DNA from: Adineta steineri
Lineage: Eukaryota > Rotifera > Eurotatoria > Adinetida > Adinetidae
Length of the DNA: 64,000 bases
NCBI GenBank assembly: GCA_905250115.1
Contig: CAJNOI010000039.1
Coordinates: forward strand, 186,001-250,000
Reading direction: 5' to 3'
Shown: piece after piece, positions 1 through 9,800 of the stretch
Position numbering within the stretch: the stretch's first letter is position 1
How the letters are laid out: each line of letters opens with the position of its first letter
The notes under the pieces: generated by a model
Told to the model about the DNA's origin: nothing
The model's input: the letters and a program-made list of their open reading frames with translations, nothing else
Databases searched by the model: none
Program-made: the position numbers and the translations under genes

Positions 1-320
1 AAAAGTATTTATTTCATATATCATATTTCTCTGATAAGAACTTCAAACAATTATTTTCATAATTTTACTACAATATTTTATGAAGGTTAGATAATTTTTT
101 GTAAGAAATCTCGCTTTAATAAAGAATAAATATTTTATCGAAATTGTCAACTGTTATTTGCACTCCAGGTTATAATGTCAATATGTATTACTATCATTAC
201 ATATTTTTAACAACTATCAATGTGTGTATTTGAATCCCGTCTATATTTACTCTCACTTGCTAACATAAAATATTTATTTTCTCCATTGAAGAAATATTAA
301 ACTTTGTAATATATATTTTC
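1..320. other. AT-rich flank with no recognised gene
   Basis: I see no long open frame, RNA gene or repeat structure here. The end of the stretch runs into sequence resembling the left edge of the tandem duplication that follows. Confidence 0.5.
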
Positions 321-508
321 ATTATAGTTTATTTAAATTACATGCGTACTACGCTCGAATGAAAGTGTGAAAAAAATGAATTTTGTACCTTATGACATCT
401 ACGATATTAAGTTTTTATTAGACAGTGCTGATTCATATGGGATCAGGTAAATGTAACTGTTGTAACTATCGGCACGTAAGTACGAAAACGTACGGATTCG
501 ATTATACA

Positions 509-516
509 TATAAATA
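509..516 (+). promoter_or_regulatory. TATA-like box of luciferase-domain gene copy 1
   Basis: TATAAATA lies about 44 bases before the start codon at 553 and is followed by a GCACGAACGAGGCATAC stretch. The same arrangement recurs before copy 2 at 1826-1833. Conservation of the whole segment follows from the duplication, so it is not independent evidence of function. Confidence 0.5.
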
Positions 517-552
517 GCACGAACGAGGCATACACAATATTTAGTTACTGAA

Positions 553-1272
553 ATGTTTATACTTATTACATTTATTATATTGATTATTTTACTAGTTTTA
601 TTACATCAAAATTATAATAAATATGCACATGGTTTAAGAGAAAGACCATCTTATTTCTTATGGCTCTGTACACGTTTTCTTGATTATAAAGGTTGGACAA
701 CAGAACAATATTGTCTTAATACAAATGATTTGAAATCAACTGATCAATCAGGATATTTAACTGATAAAGATATTCCAACACGCAATCAATCAAGACCAAA
801 AATGTTACGTGCCTTACCACATCGTCAATTAACTCAACATGCACCAGATGATATTATGTATGAAATGCACAAACATATGGAATCAATATCAATACCAAAA
901 TACGGTGGACAAACTATAAATAATGAACTTCTATTACGTGGTAGTTCAATTAATGAATATACTGGTGCTGATGCTTTATTTTTACCAAATGCTGATGAAA
1001 AAACACTAGGACATGGTGAATTGGCACATTTACATTCAAATGATGGATCATTTCATATGATACTTCATCCATCTGATGCTAAATTATTAATTGATAAACA
1101 ATGGGCAGAAAGATTTCCATTACACGGAGTCAATTTCTTGAACAGAATTCAAGTTCCTGAATCATTTATATTACTTTATGCACCACAAAATGAAAATGAA
1201 GTTAAAATGTGGAAAACAATTTTAAATGCTGCTATTGATTATAATCGAGATATGCGTAAACATAAACATTAA
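553..1272 (+). CDS. Luciferase-domain (DUF5519-like) membrane-anchored protein, copy 1
   Basis: This intronless gene encodes 239 residues. Residues 1-20 form one strongly hydrophobic segment (MFILITFIILIILLVLL), a signal anchor. The C-terminal half carries the pattern of the luciferase-domain family best known from fungi: ELAHLHSNDGSFHMILHPSD followed by an AERFPLHG segment at about residues 155-195. The name reflects similarity to the C-terminal domain of a bacterial luciferase-related family and does not show light production; the biochemical role is unknown. The gene faces the amidohydrolase remnant at 1273-1675. Its scattered distribution in eukaryotes makes horizontal acquisition possible, but that is inference. 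The start was chosen because the hydrophobic anchor begins there and the same ATG is kept in copy 2. Confidence 0.8.
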   Translation: MFILITFIILIILLVLLHQNYNKYAHGLRERPSYFLWLCTRFLDYKGWTTEQYCLNTNDLKSTDQSGYLTDKDIPTRNQSRPKMLRALPHRQLTQHAPDDIMYEMHKHMESISIPKYGGQTINNELLLRGSSINEYTGADALFLPNADEKTLGHGELAHLHSNDGSFHMILHPSDAKLLIDKQWAERFPLHGVNFLNRIQVPESFILLYAPQNENEVKMWKTILNAAIDYNRDMRKHKH

Positions 1273-1675
1273 ATTTTTTTATTTTTTGCCTAATAGTTCA
1301 TTTACTTTCAAAAAACTTAATAAAGCTTGAATAGATTTTTGAACATAAATCTTTGAATGCGATCATTGATATATAAGATACTACATGCATATACATTTTA
1401 ATTATCGTCTTTGCGACTTAAATTCATCATGATAGCCATTATATGCTTTTATTACTTTCGGATGATTAAATGTCGCTTCTTCTAATCCACGATTGAAATC
1501 AATTGTTTTTCGATTCCATTTAGCAATAACAACAAAAGGTGAGATGTTATATGTTTTATATAATTCCTCTGCTATTTGTTCTGTAAATGGATCAAAACTT
1601 GCGAAATCTTGTACTGTTGTAACTTTGCATCGAGTTCCAGTCAAACATGAATCATTATAATTAAATGTACATACA
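1273..1675 (-). pseudogene. Truncated N-formylglutamate amidohydrolase copy
   Basis: This stretch is the partner of the intact gene at 2596-3581. Bases 1273-1375 match the last codons and 3' end of that gene. Bases 1428-1671 match its central part (the segment with FNYNDSC, CKVTTVQDFASFDPFTE and NRGLEEATFNHPKVIKAYNGYH). About 430 bases between these parts are missing and replaced by a short unrelated stretch. The N-terminal signal peptide and the SAPHAG motif are also gone, cut where the promoter of luciferase-domain copy 2 begins. A 105-codon open frame survives across the central part, but a working enzyme is very unlikely. Confidence 0.8.
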
Positions 1676-1825
1676 CTCGAATGAAAGTGTGAAAAAATGA
1701 ATTTCGTACATGATGACATCTACGATATTAAGTTTTTATTAGATAGTACTGATTCATATGCGATTAAGTATATGTAACTATCGCTATCGGCATATAAGTA
1801 CGAAAAGTACGACTTCGATCATAAA

Positions 1826-1833
1826 TATAAATA
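1826..1833 (+). promoter_or_regulatory. TATA-like box of luciferase-domain gene copy 2
   Basis: TATAAATA at the same distance from the start codon as in copy 1 (offset 1317). The upstream part differs a little from copy 1, with small indels and substitutions at 1740-1815, so the two promoters may no longer behave identically. Confidence 0.5.
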
Positions 1834-1869
1834 GCACGAACGAGGCATACACAATATTTAGTTACTGAA

Positions 1870-2589
1870 ATGTTTATACTTATTACATTTATTATATTGA
1901 TTATTTTACTAGTTTTATTACATCAAAATTATAATAAATATGCACATGGTTTAAGAGAAAGACCATCTTATTTCTTATGGCTCTGTACACGTTTTCTTGA
2001 TTATAAAGGTTGGACAACAGAACAATATTGTCTTAATACAAATGATTTGAAATCAACTGATCAATCAGGATATTTAACTGATAAAGATATTCCAACACGC
2101 AATCAATCAAGACCAAAAATGTTACGTGCTTTACCACATCGTCAACTAACTCAACAAGCACCAGATGATATTATGTATGAAATGCATAAACATATGGAAT
2201 CAATATCAATACCAAAATATGGCGGACAAACAACAAATGATAAATTTCTATTACGTGGCAGTTCAGTAGCCGAATATACTGGCGCTGATGCTTTATTTTT
2301 ACCTAATGCTGATGAAAAAACATTCGGGAAAGGTGAATTTGCACATTTACATTCAAATGATGGATCATTTCATATGATTCTTCATCCATCTGATGCTAAA
2401 TTATTGATGGATAAACAATGGGCAGAAAGATTTCCATTACACGGAGTCAATTTCTTGAACAGAATTCAAGTTCCTGAATCATTTATATTACTTTATGCAC
2501 CACAAAATGAAAATGAAGTTAAAATATGGAAAACAATTTTAAATGCTGCTATTGATTATAATCGAGATATTCGCAAACATAAACATTAA
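1870..2589 (+). CDS. Luciferase-domain (DUF5519-like) membrane-anchored protein, copy 2
   Basis: This is a 239-residue intronless paralogue of the gene at 553, with the same hydrophobic anchor and AHLHSNDGSFHMILHPSD core. Differences cluster in one short region, around residues 118-135 (TNDKFLLRGSSVAEY against INNELLLRGSSINEY) and 149-158 (FGKGEF against LGHGEL), while the flanks are almost identical. The clustering suggests either local relaxed constraint or gene conversion over the ends. The stop codon is only six bases from the stop of the convergent amidohydrolase gene, so the two 3' UTRs must overlap on opposite strands. Confidence 0.8.
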   Translation: MFILITFIILIILLVLLHQNYNKYAHGLRERPSYFLWLCTRFLDYKGWTTEQYCLNTNDLKSTDQSGYLTDKDIPTRNQSRPKMLRALPHRQLTQQAPDDIMYEMHKHMESISIPKYGGQTTNDKFLLRGSSVAEYTGADALFLPNADEKTFGKGEFAHLHSNDGSFHMILHPSDAKLLMDKQWAERFPLHGVNFLNRIQVPESFILLYAPQNENEVKIWKTILNAAIDYNRDIRKHKH

Positions 2590-2595
2590 ATTTTT

Positions 2596-3581
2596 TTATT
2601 TTTTGCCTAATAGTTCATTTACTTTCATAAAACTTAATAAAGCTTGAACATATTTTTGAACATAAATATTTGAATCGAACTCATTTCGTACGACATAAGA
2701 TAATTCTGTTTGAATAACGTTAATTTTTGATGAATACTGATTTGTTATATAACCACCTTTATAAAATGTATTATTGTTTGGTTTTGGATTGTTTAATGAA
2801 GGATATGAAATACCTAGACCGTGTAATTCAAGAAAAGTACCAAGAGATTTTGAACCTCGAATACATTCATTTCGATCCTCAGGACAAGAACATTCGATAA
2901 GAAATTCAATCGTAGTAGAAGATAAATTATTATTATTAAGTTGAGGAGCAGATAAACCAATTCCTACCATTGTATAACTAAACAAAAGTGTCTTTTTTTA
3001 ATATTATCAAGAAAAATAAGTTTAAATACATACTTTCCTTGGCCATGTTGATGAAGATCTAGTAATAGACCTTTACCATTAAATTTCTTTTGAATTTTTT
3101 TAATTGCTTTTTGTATATAATTATGATAGCCATTATATGCTTTTATTACTTTCGGATGATTAAATGTCGCTTCTTCTAATCCACGATTGAAATCAATTGT
3201 TTTTCGATTCCATTTAGCAATAACAACAAAAGGTGAGATATTATATGTTTTGTATAATTCCTCTGCTATTCGTTCTGTAAATGGATCAAAACTTGCGAAA
3301 TCTTGTACTGTTGTAACTTTGCATCGAGTTCCATTCGAACATGAATCATTATAATTAAATGTACATACTTTCGAATCATTTCGTTGACAACCACCAATAG
3401 TACGATCGGGTATATCATTTGGCATGTCGCTACCAGCATGAGGTGCTGATAGAATGATGTTTATATTTGCTAAATCAACTGGTACAGTTTTAAATGAATT
3501 TCTATATCCATATGAATAGTATTGTGAACAGATTGAATATGATGGAATAAAACCAATAAAGAAAAAAATTAAAATTAACAT
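2596..3581 (-). CDS. Secreted N-formylglutamate amidohydrolase-like enzyme
   Basis: Two exons (3581-3034 and 2977-2596) encode about 309 residues. The intron is 56 bases; joining it gives LLLDLHQHGQGNYTMVGIGLSAP in frame (shown in part: DLHQHGQGNYTMVGIG). Residues 1-19 form a signal peptide (MLILIFFFIGFIPSYSICS). The family's metal-site pattern is visible: ILSAPHAG near residue 45, a DR pair shortly after, and DLHQHGQG near residue 175. Bacterial members release formate from N-formylglutamate in histidine breakdown; secreted animal homologues have unproven substrates, so the exact reaction here is inferred. Many cysteines fit an extracellular enzyme. It is convergent with luciferase-domain copy 2 and divergent from the dynein gene, whose ATG is 284 bases away. 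Confidence 0.78.
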
Positions 3582-3864
3582 TTTTTTTAAATGAAAAGAA
3601 AGAATGAATTGTGATGGTATTTATATCTTATCATTCAATGAATAATACTTTAATCTTTTTACTCTTTACATAATCTTAATATGAACTTCAAAAACTACTG
3701 ACATCTATTATGATTGAAGAAAAAAGAATATTTCTATGACAACATAAATTACATATAGATGCTAATGTCGGTATATAGAATCGACGAGAAACAAAATATT
3801 TTGTACTGAACAACTTTATAAATACGAAGTAACATTTTTGTATGTAACATTGTAGATTTGCACA
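3582..3864. promoter_or_regulatory. Divergent spacer between amidohydrolase and dynein genes
   Basis: These 283 bases separate two start codons that point away from each other, so both promoters must lie here. No canonical core element stands out. A TTGTAG just before the dynein ATG could serve as a 3' splice site for a leader. Confidence 0.4.
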
Positions 3865-6800
3865 ATGCCTCAAGAGAATGGACACAAGTTGAATCGGCAT
3901 TCGGCTCGATCAGCACATTCACGTGCTAGTTCTAATAATTATGAAAATAGTACTGATAGAATTCGACGAAATCAAGAAATTAAAGAACGTGGATATTATT
4001 CCGAATTAGCAACAGTTGATCCTGATTCAACATTTGAAGTAAAATTAAAAAAATTTTTATGTTGAAATTTTGTTTTTTGAATAAAATTTTTAGATTGCTC
4101 GACAAGCACCAGCTGCACATGATGATGTTTTACGAGAAACATTTCGTATGTCTAATACAGCTCGAGGTATTTGACTTAGAATTAATCATAAAAAAATATC
4201 TAATCAACTTCTTTTTGTTTTCGTATTTTTAGCAAGTATTTTTGATTTGCAAGGAATTGATATTGCACAAATATTGGCTAATAGTAAAGAAGGAGAATTT
4301 ACTACTGAATTTAAACGAAGTGAAGTATATTTGGAAAAAACATTTGAACCAAAAGTATTCATGCCATTTTATACGGCACCTTATACATTACCAAGAAAAG
4401 TTGAAATTGAACGGTAAGAATTACAACTATAATTTTTCATCATATATATATTGCATTATTTATAGACGAAAACGTCTCTATCTTTCACTTGATTTACCTA
4501 CATTACTCGAAGAACGAAATATTGATACAAATAAACTTATGCCAAAATATGTACCAGCTGATAAACCAGTTACATTGAATATGCCAAATGAAGTAAGAAA
4601 TTTATTTCGTTGATAAAATCTATTTTTGTGATATTTTTTAGGATCCAGCACCATTTGATCCATTTTTACCATTGTATTATTTTGATGATACTGATTTTGA
4701 AATTTGGACACCAGAAACATGGCTTGCTTTAGGTCATGATCCATTTACGGCTTTAAATAAACCATTACCGGGTATTGCCCTTTTACCTGATAAACCACAA
4801 TCGGAGATTAGTATGTGTTTAAATTTTTCTATTATTTTCAATTGTTTAAATATTTTCTTGAAATTTTAGAAGATATAAAAGATAGTCATTTAAATTTTCA
4901 TTGGCATAATGTCAGTATTCATGAATATGATGCTGAAAAACAATTATGGCTTGTAACACCTGATAATAGAGAACATGAAGTATTTGATATGTATCGTCCA
5001 GCAAAACAAAGTCGTAAACAAATGGAAGCTATTGAAGGTGAACAGCCGGCAACGCCACATTCAGCTACTAATGGTTTGTTTTAAGTTTTAATTTAAAAAT
5101 TCTCTTAATTAAATATCCACTCAAAAATCACAAATGAGATAGTATTGATAAGTGAAAATTTATGAAACTTTGTCGAAGATTGAAAATTTAGTGAATAGTT
5201 GAAGCATAAATCATTCTAAAGTTCTCATAGTCTTAATAATATCAACTGCTGAATAAAACACTTAAACTTCGATGTCTACTTGATTTTCTATAGGTCATAA
5301 TCATGAACATCCAAGTGGTACTCATGGTCGCTATTGGATACCTCGTATACAATTACATTTTCTTGCTGAAGATCCACGTATATTTGCTGATCGAGTTACT
5401 AAAGCTTATCTTGATCGAAAACGTACTGAAGCTGAACTTCGTTCTACATTATTTATTGATTGTATGCCAACTGATGGTATTGGTAAACTTGATGATGAAC
5501 GTATAAAGCGAATGATTGAATTAACTAAAACTGGTGCTATATCAAAAACAGTGTATGTATTTATCAAAATTCTATCTATTTGTTTTGAAAGTTTTTAATT
5601 TTTTAGTAAAGATGAACTTGTTACACCAATTGTTGAAGAAGTAAATCTTGATTATGCTCGTACAATGAATACAATGGTATTTGAAGAAGTTACACAATCA
5701 GATCCAATATCATTTGCATTCATAACATTACCAATAAAACAACGTCGACTTGTTCCACCTTCGGGTTGTATTGGTATACCTGAATATTCATTTAATGATG
5801 TTTTTGATCGATTTAAAGTATGTGAAATTCAATTTAAAAGAGAGAAATAATTGTTTCTGTTTTTCTTTTATTAGTTTATTTCATTATTAACATCAAAATC
5901 AGCTATTGATGCATTAAAACTTGTTCGAACTGAATGTGATTATGTTATTAATAATTTAAGTTTATTACAAAAAAATTTCCCAAAACATGTTAAACTTGAT
6001 GAATTTGAAAGTATGCAAGTTAATCAAACATCAACAGTAAATTACTTAATTTCATAAAATCTCATATTTATATAAAATATCATTTAGACACATATGTATT
6101 TAACTGATACATGGAAAAATAATCTTCGTCAAGGTATTAAAACACAATTTATCGATGTTGGACGCGGATGGTATATAAAAAAAACCCAAAGATTATTTTT
6201 TTTCAAATTAAATATTTCTATTTAAGGTATAATATAAATGAATCAGATTTTCATATATATAAAGTATCGAAATTAAAAAAATTTATTGAACGTGTTAAAT
6301 TTATGATGCAAGATACACTCAGATTTCTCGTACAAGAATCATGTCAGAATTATGTTCGAATGATAACAGATGCCTGTACACCTATCTTACATTTGAAAGA
6401 AGATTTTAAATGGCCTAAAGATGATTTAGCTAATAGTCCATATAAGTAAATATATATATGTTTTTTTAATAATATTGCTAAAGTTTATAATATGATTTCT
6501 AGACCACCGAAAAATCCATTATTTCATTTGGATTTAACTATTGATCAAGTTGGTCCACGTTATGTAACATCTTATGAAAATTTTCCTAATATTATCTTGG
6601 GAGCATTTGATCGAGCAATTTTACAAACACAAGCTATTCCACAAATCGAAAAAGTAGAGATACAAAATAAATGAATCAGTAATGAAAATGAGATATTTTT
6701 TAGGATGTTATGGAAAATATTTTTTGGGGTGGTGAAATGTTACGATTAGAATCAGTTGCTTTACAAGAAAAGAAAGTTATTGAATGGAGAGAAACATTAC

Positions 6801-9800
6801 AAAAAGCTGTTCATGCTTCACTTATACCTTTAAAAGCTTATGCTGAAGGTAAAACTTTCAGTTAAATAAATAGTTTTGTTAATTATTATTGTTCTTTAGC
6901 GTATGAAATATATGTACCACTAATGAATCTTAATATTGATCATTATACAAAGTTTGTTAATTGATATGTTAAGATTCAATTAATGATATTATTTATTTAT
7001 TTTGTAGAGATTTTGAAAAAACCGAAAAATCAATTGAAGAATATCGAAATGAAATATTAATTCATGTTAATGAAAAAGATAAACTTGAAAAAAGTATTCC
7101 AACATCGATTGTTATTGGACCTTATTTTGTATTTGCCCAAAAACTACGTGAAGCTTTATCAAATAAAAGAAAAGCATTAATTGAAGCTTTATTATTAAGT
7201 CAAACAAAACGAGCTCGATCAAAAACAGAAGAAGTAAGTGCCGAAAATCGTGAGAGTTTTTCTCGATTAATATACATACCTTGAATATATTTTAGTTAAA
7301 TGATACATTCCGTGATATTCAACGAAAATTATATGAAAAACCGAATAGTGCTGAAGATTTATCTGAACATCGTGAATGGATGAAATCAGTACCAGAACAA
7401 GTTGATGATAAAAAAGTAAAAATATATATTTATTTCGTTTTCAATTCATTTTTATTTTGTATTTTTTAAGGATGATATTCAAAAAATACTTGAAGAATTT
7501 ACAGTACTTGATGAATTCTTTTATAATTTAAGCAACGAAGATTTTCAATTGAAGTATGATGTTAAAAATAAAATTCCTTTTGTTTTTGTCATTATTTAAT
7601 TCTATATATTTTAAGATATGGTTTATTATCATGGCCATGGAAACTTCGAACAATGCTTGAAGCAGTTGAAGAACAACATAAAGAAGATGAAGATAGATTT
7701 AAAAAATTACAAGTTCAAGATACAGCAACACTTAATGATAAAATGGATCAACTTATAGTATGTTTATAATCTGAACATATTTATTTATTTATTTGTATAT
7801 TCATTAGATGTCTGTTGCTGGTCTTTCGGGACATATGAGCATGGATCGAGCACATGAAGTTGCTAATGAATGTCGTAAACTTAATAAAGCACTTAAAGAA
7901 TGTGTCGAAGCATCACAAACATATAATAATCGTGAACGTTTACTTGGTTTACCTGTTACAAATGTGAGTGCATTTTAACATAATGAATAGGAACAAAAAC
8001 TTAATTTTGTTTTTGATTTTAGTACGATAAATTAAGTAGACTCGTTAAAGATTTCGAACCATATCGTGTTTTATGGTCAACAACATCGGATTGGCTTCGT
8101 TCATATGATAGTTGGATGAATGATCCAATTATTTCAGTTAATGCTGAAGATATTGAGAAGAATGTTACTGAAATGTATATTTATCTAGTTTTCATTAAAT
8201 ATATTTATTTATATTTATTTTTATCCTAGGTATAAAAATACACATAAATCTATAAAAACCTTTGCCGACAATGAAGGTAAGAGACGAAAAATTTAAAATA
8301 CACAAAAAAGTTATAATAGTTTTGTTATAATCAAATAATATTTTCAGCTAGATTTATTATTCTTGCTCAGATATATGATCCTGATATATCAGATCTTCGA
8401 GGTTTTTTTAAATACCCATCTATATTTGTACAATGAAAATTTACCATGAAAAAAAAATATTCTTCCTTCTTCCATTTTTGTTCTGCATGAACGTAAAGAT
8501 TAGCATGATTGTTGTTTTGTGTATGTCATGTTATCTAAATGTTCCTTTTATATAACAATTTATTATTCGTATTGTATTATTTTATTTTAATTATATCAGG
8601 TATTCAACAGATTGCAGTAGCAATTAAAGGTCAAATAGAAGATTTTAAACCTTCAATTCCATTAATACAAGCATTACGTGCACCTGGTATGCGTAATCGA
8701 CATTGGGAAGAGGTTTGTGTTTTTGTTTTAATATTCTTTTAGTTTATTGATTATGAATATTCTCAAATTTTAGCTTTCGGAATTAGTGAAAATGGCTGTA
8801 CGACCAAAGAAAGAATTAACATTTGCTAAATGTTTAGAAATGGGCTTACAAAAACATATAGAAGTTATAACAAAAGTAGCTGAAAAAGCAGCAAAAGAGT
8901 TTTCTATTGAACAACAACTCGATAAAATGGAACAAGAATGGAAACCAATTCGATTCGAAGTTTTACCATACAAACAAACTGGTACATATATAATAAAAGC
9001 ATCTGAAGATATTTCACAAATGCTTGATGATCATATTGTTGCAACACAATCAATGTCATTTTCACCATTTAAAAAAGCATTCGAAGAACGTATTGCTTCA
9101 TGGGAAAATAAATTAAAGATTACACAAGAAGTTTTAGATGAATGGCTTGCTTGCCAACGTTCATGGCTGGTTAGTTTTAATAGAAAAAAATATGAAAATT
9201 GTTTATTTATTTATATTTTGTAGTATCTTGAACCAATTTTTTCATCAGAAGATATTATTCGACAATTACCTGTTGAATCAAAACGATATCAAACAATGGA
9301 ACGTATATGGCGTAAAGTAATGAAACAAGCTAAAGAAAATCCTGAAGTCATCTCATTATGTCCTGAAGCACGTTTACGTGATAATTTACGTGAAGCAAAT
9401 AAATTACTTGAACAAGTCCAAAAAGGTTTAAGTGAATATTTAGAAACAAAACGTATGGCATTTCCACGATTTTATTTCTTATCGGATGATGAATTACTTC
9501 AAATTTTATCACAAACAAAAGATCCAAAAGCTGTTCAACCACATTTAAGAAAATGTTTCGAAAATATTACTAAAGTAAATTATGAAATTTTATATTATAT
9601 CGTCAATCTAGTAGAAAAGCTTTCGATAATGTCTACCGAAGATTTATATTCTTGGATAATTCTCATATTGTGTTCTGTATTTTAGGTTAAATTTGAAGAT
9701 GATATGCGTATTTCAAAAATGTATTCAGCTGAACAAGAAGAAGTTGCTTTTCGAAAAGATATATATCCAATTGGTAATGTTGAAGATTGGATGTGTGAAA

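Larger units (their letters stand above)
350..3370. repeat. Tandem duplication of a luciferase-domain / N-formylglutamate amidohydrolase gene pair
   Basis: The stretch from about 350 to 1675 recurs from about 1680 onward with a constant offset of 1317 bases over promoter and gene. For example, the TATA-like box is at 509 and 1826, and the ATG at 553 and 1870. Each unit holds one plus-strand luciferase-domain gene facing one minus-strand amidohydrolase gene. The right unit is complete. The left unit has lost the middle and the 5' end of the amidohydrolase. The luciferase-domain copies differ at only a small number of codons, so the duplication looks recent. The promoter of the second luciferase-domain gene is joined directly to the truncated amidohydrolase remnant. 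Confidence 0.85.
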
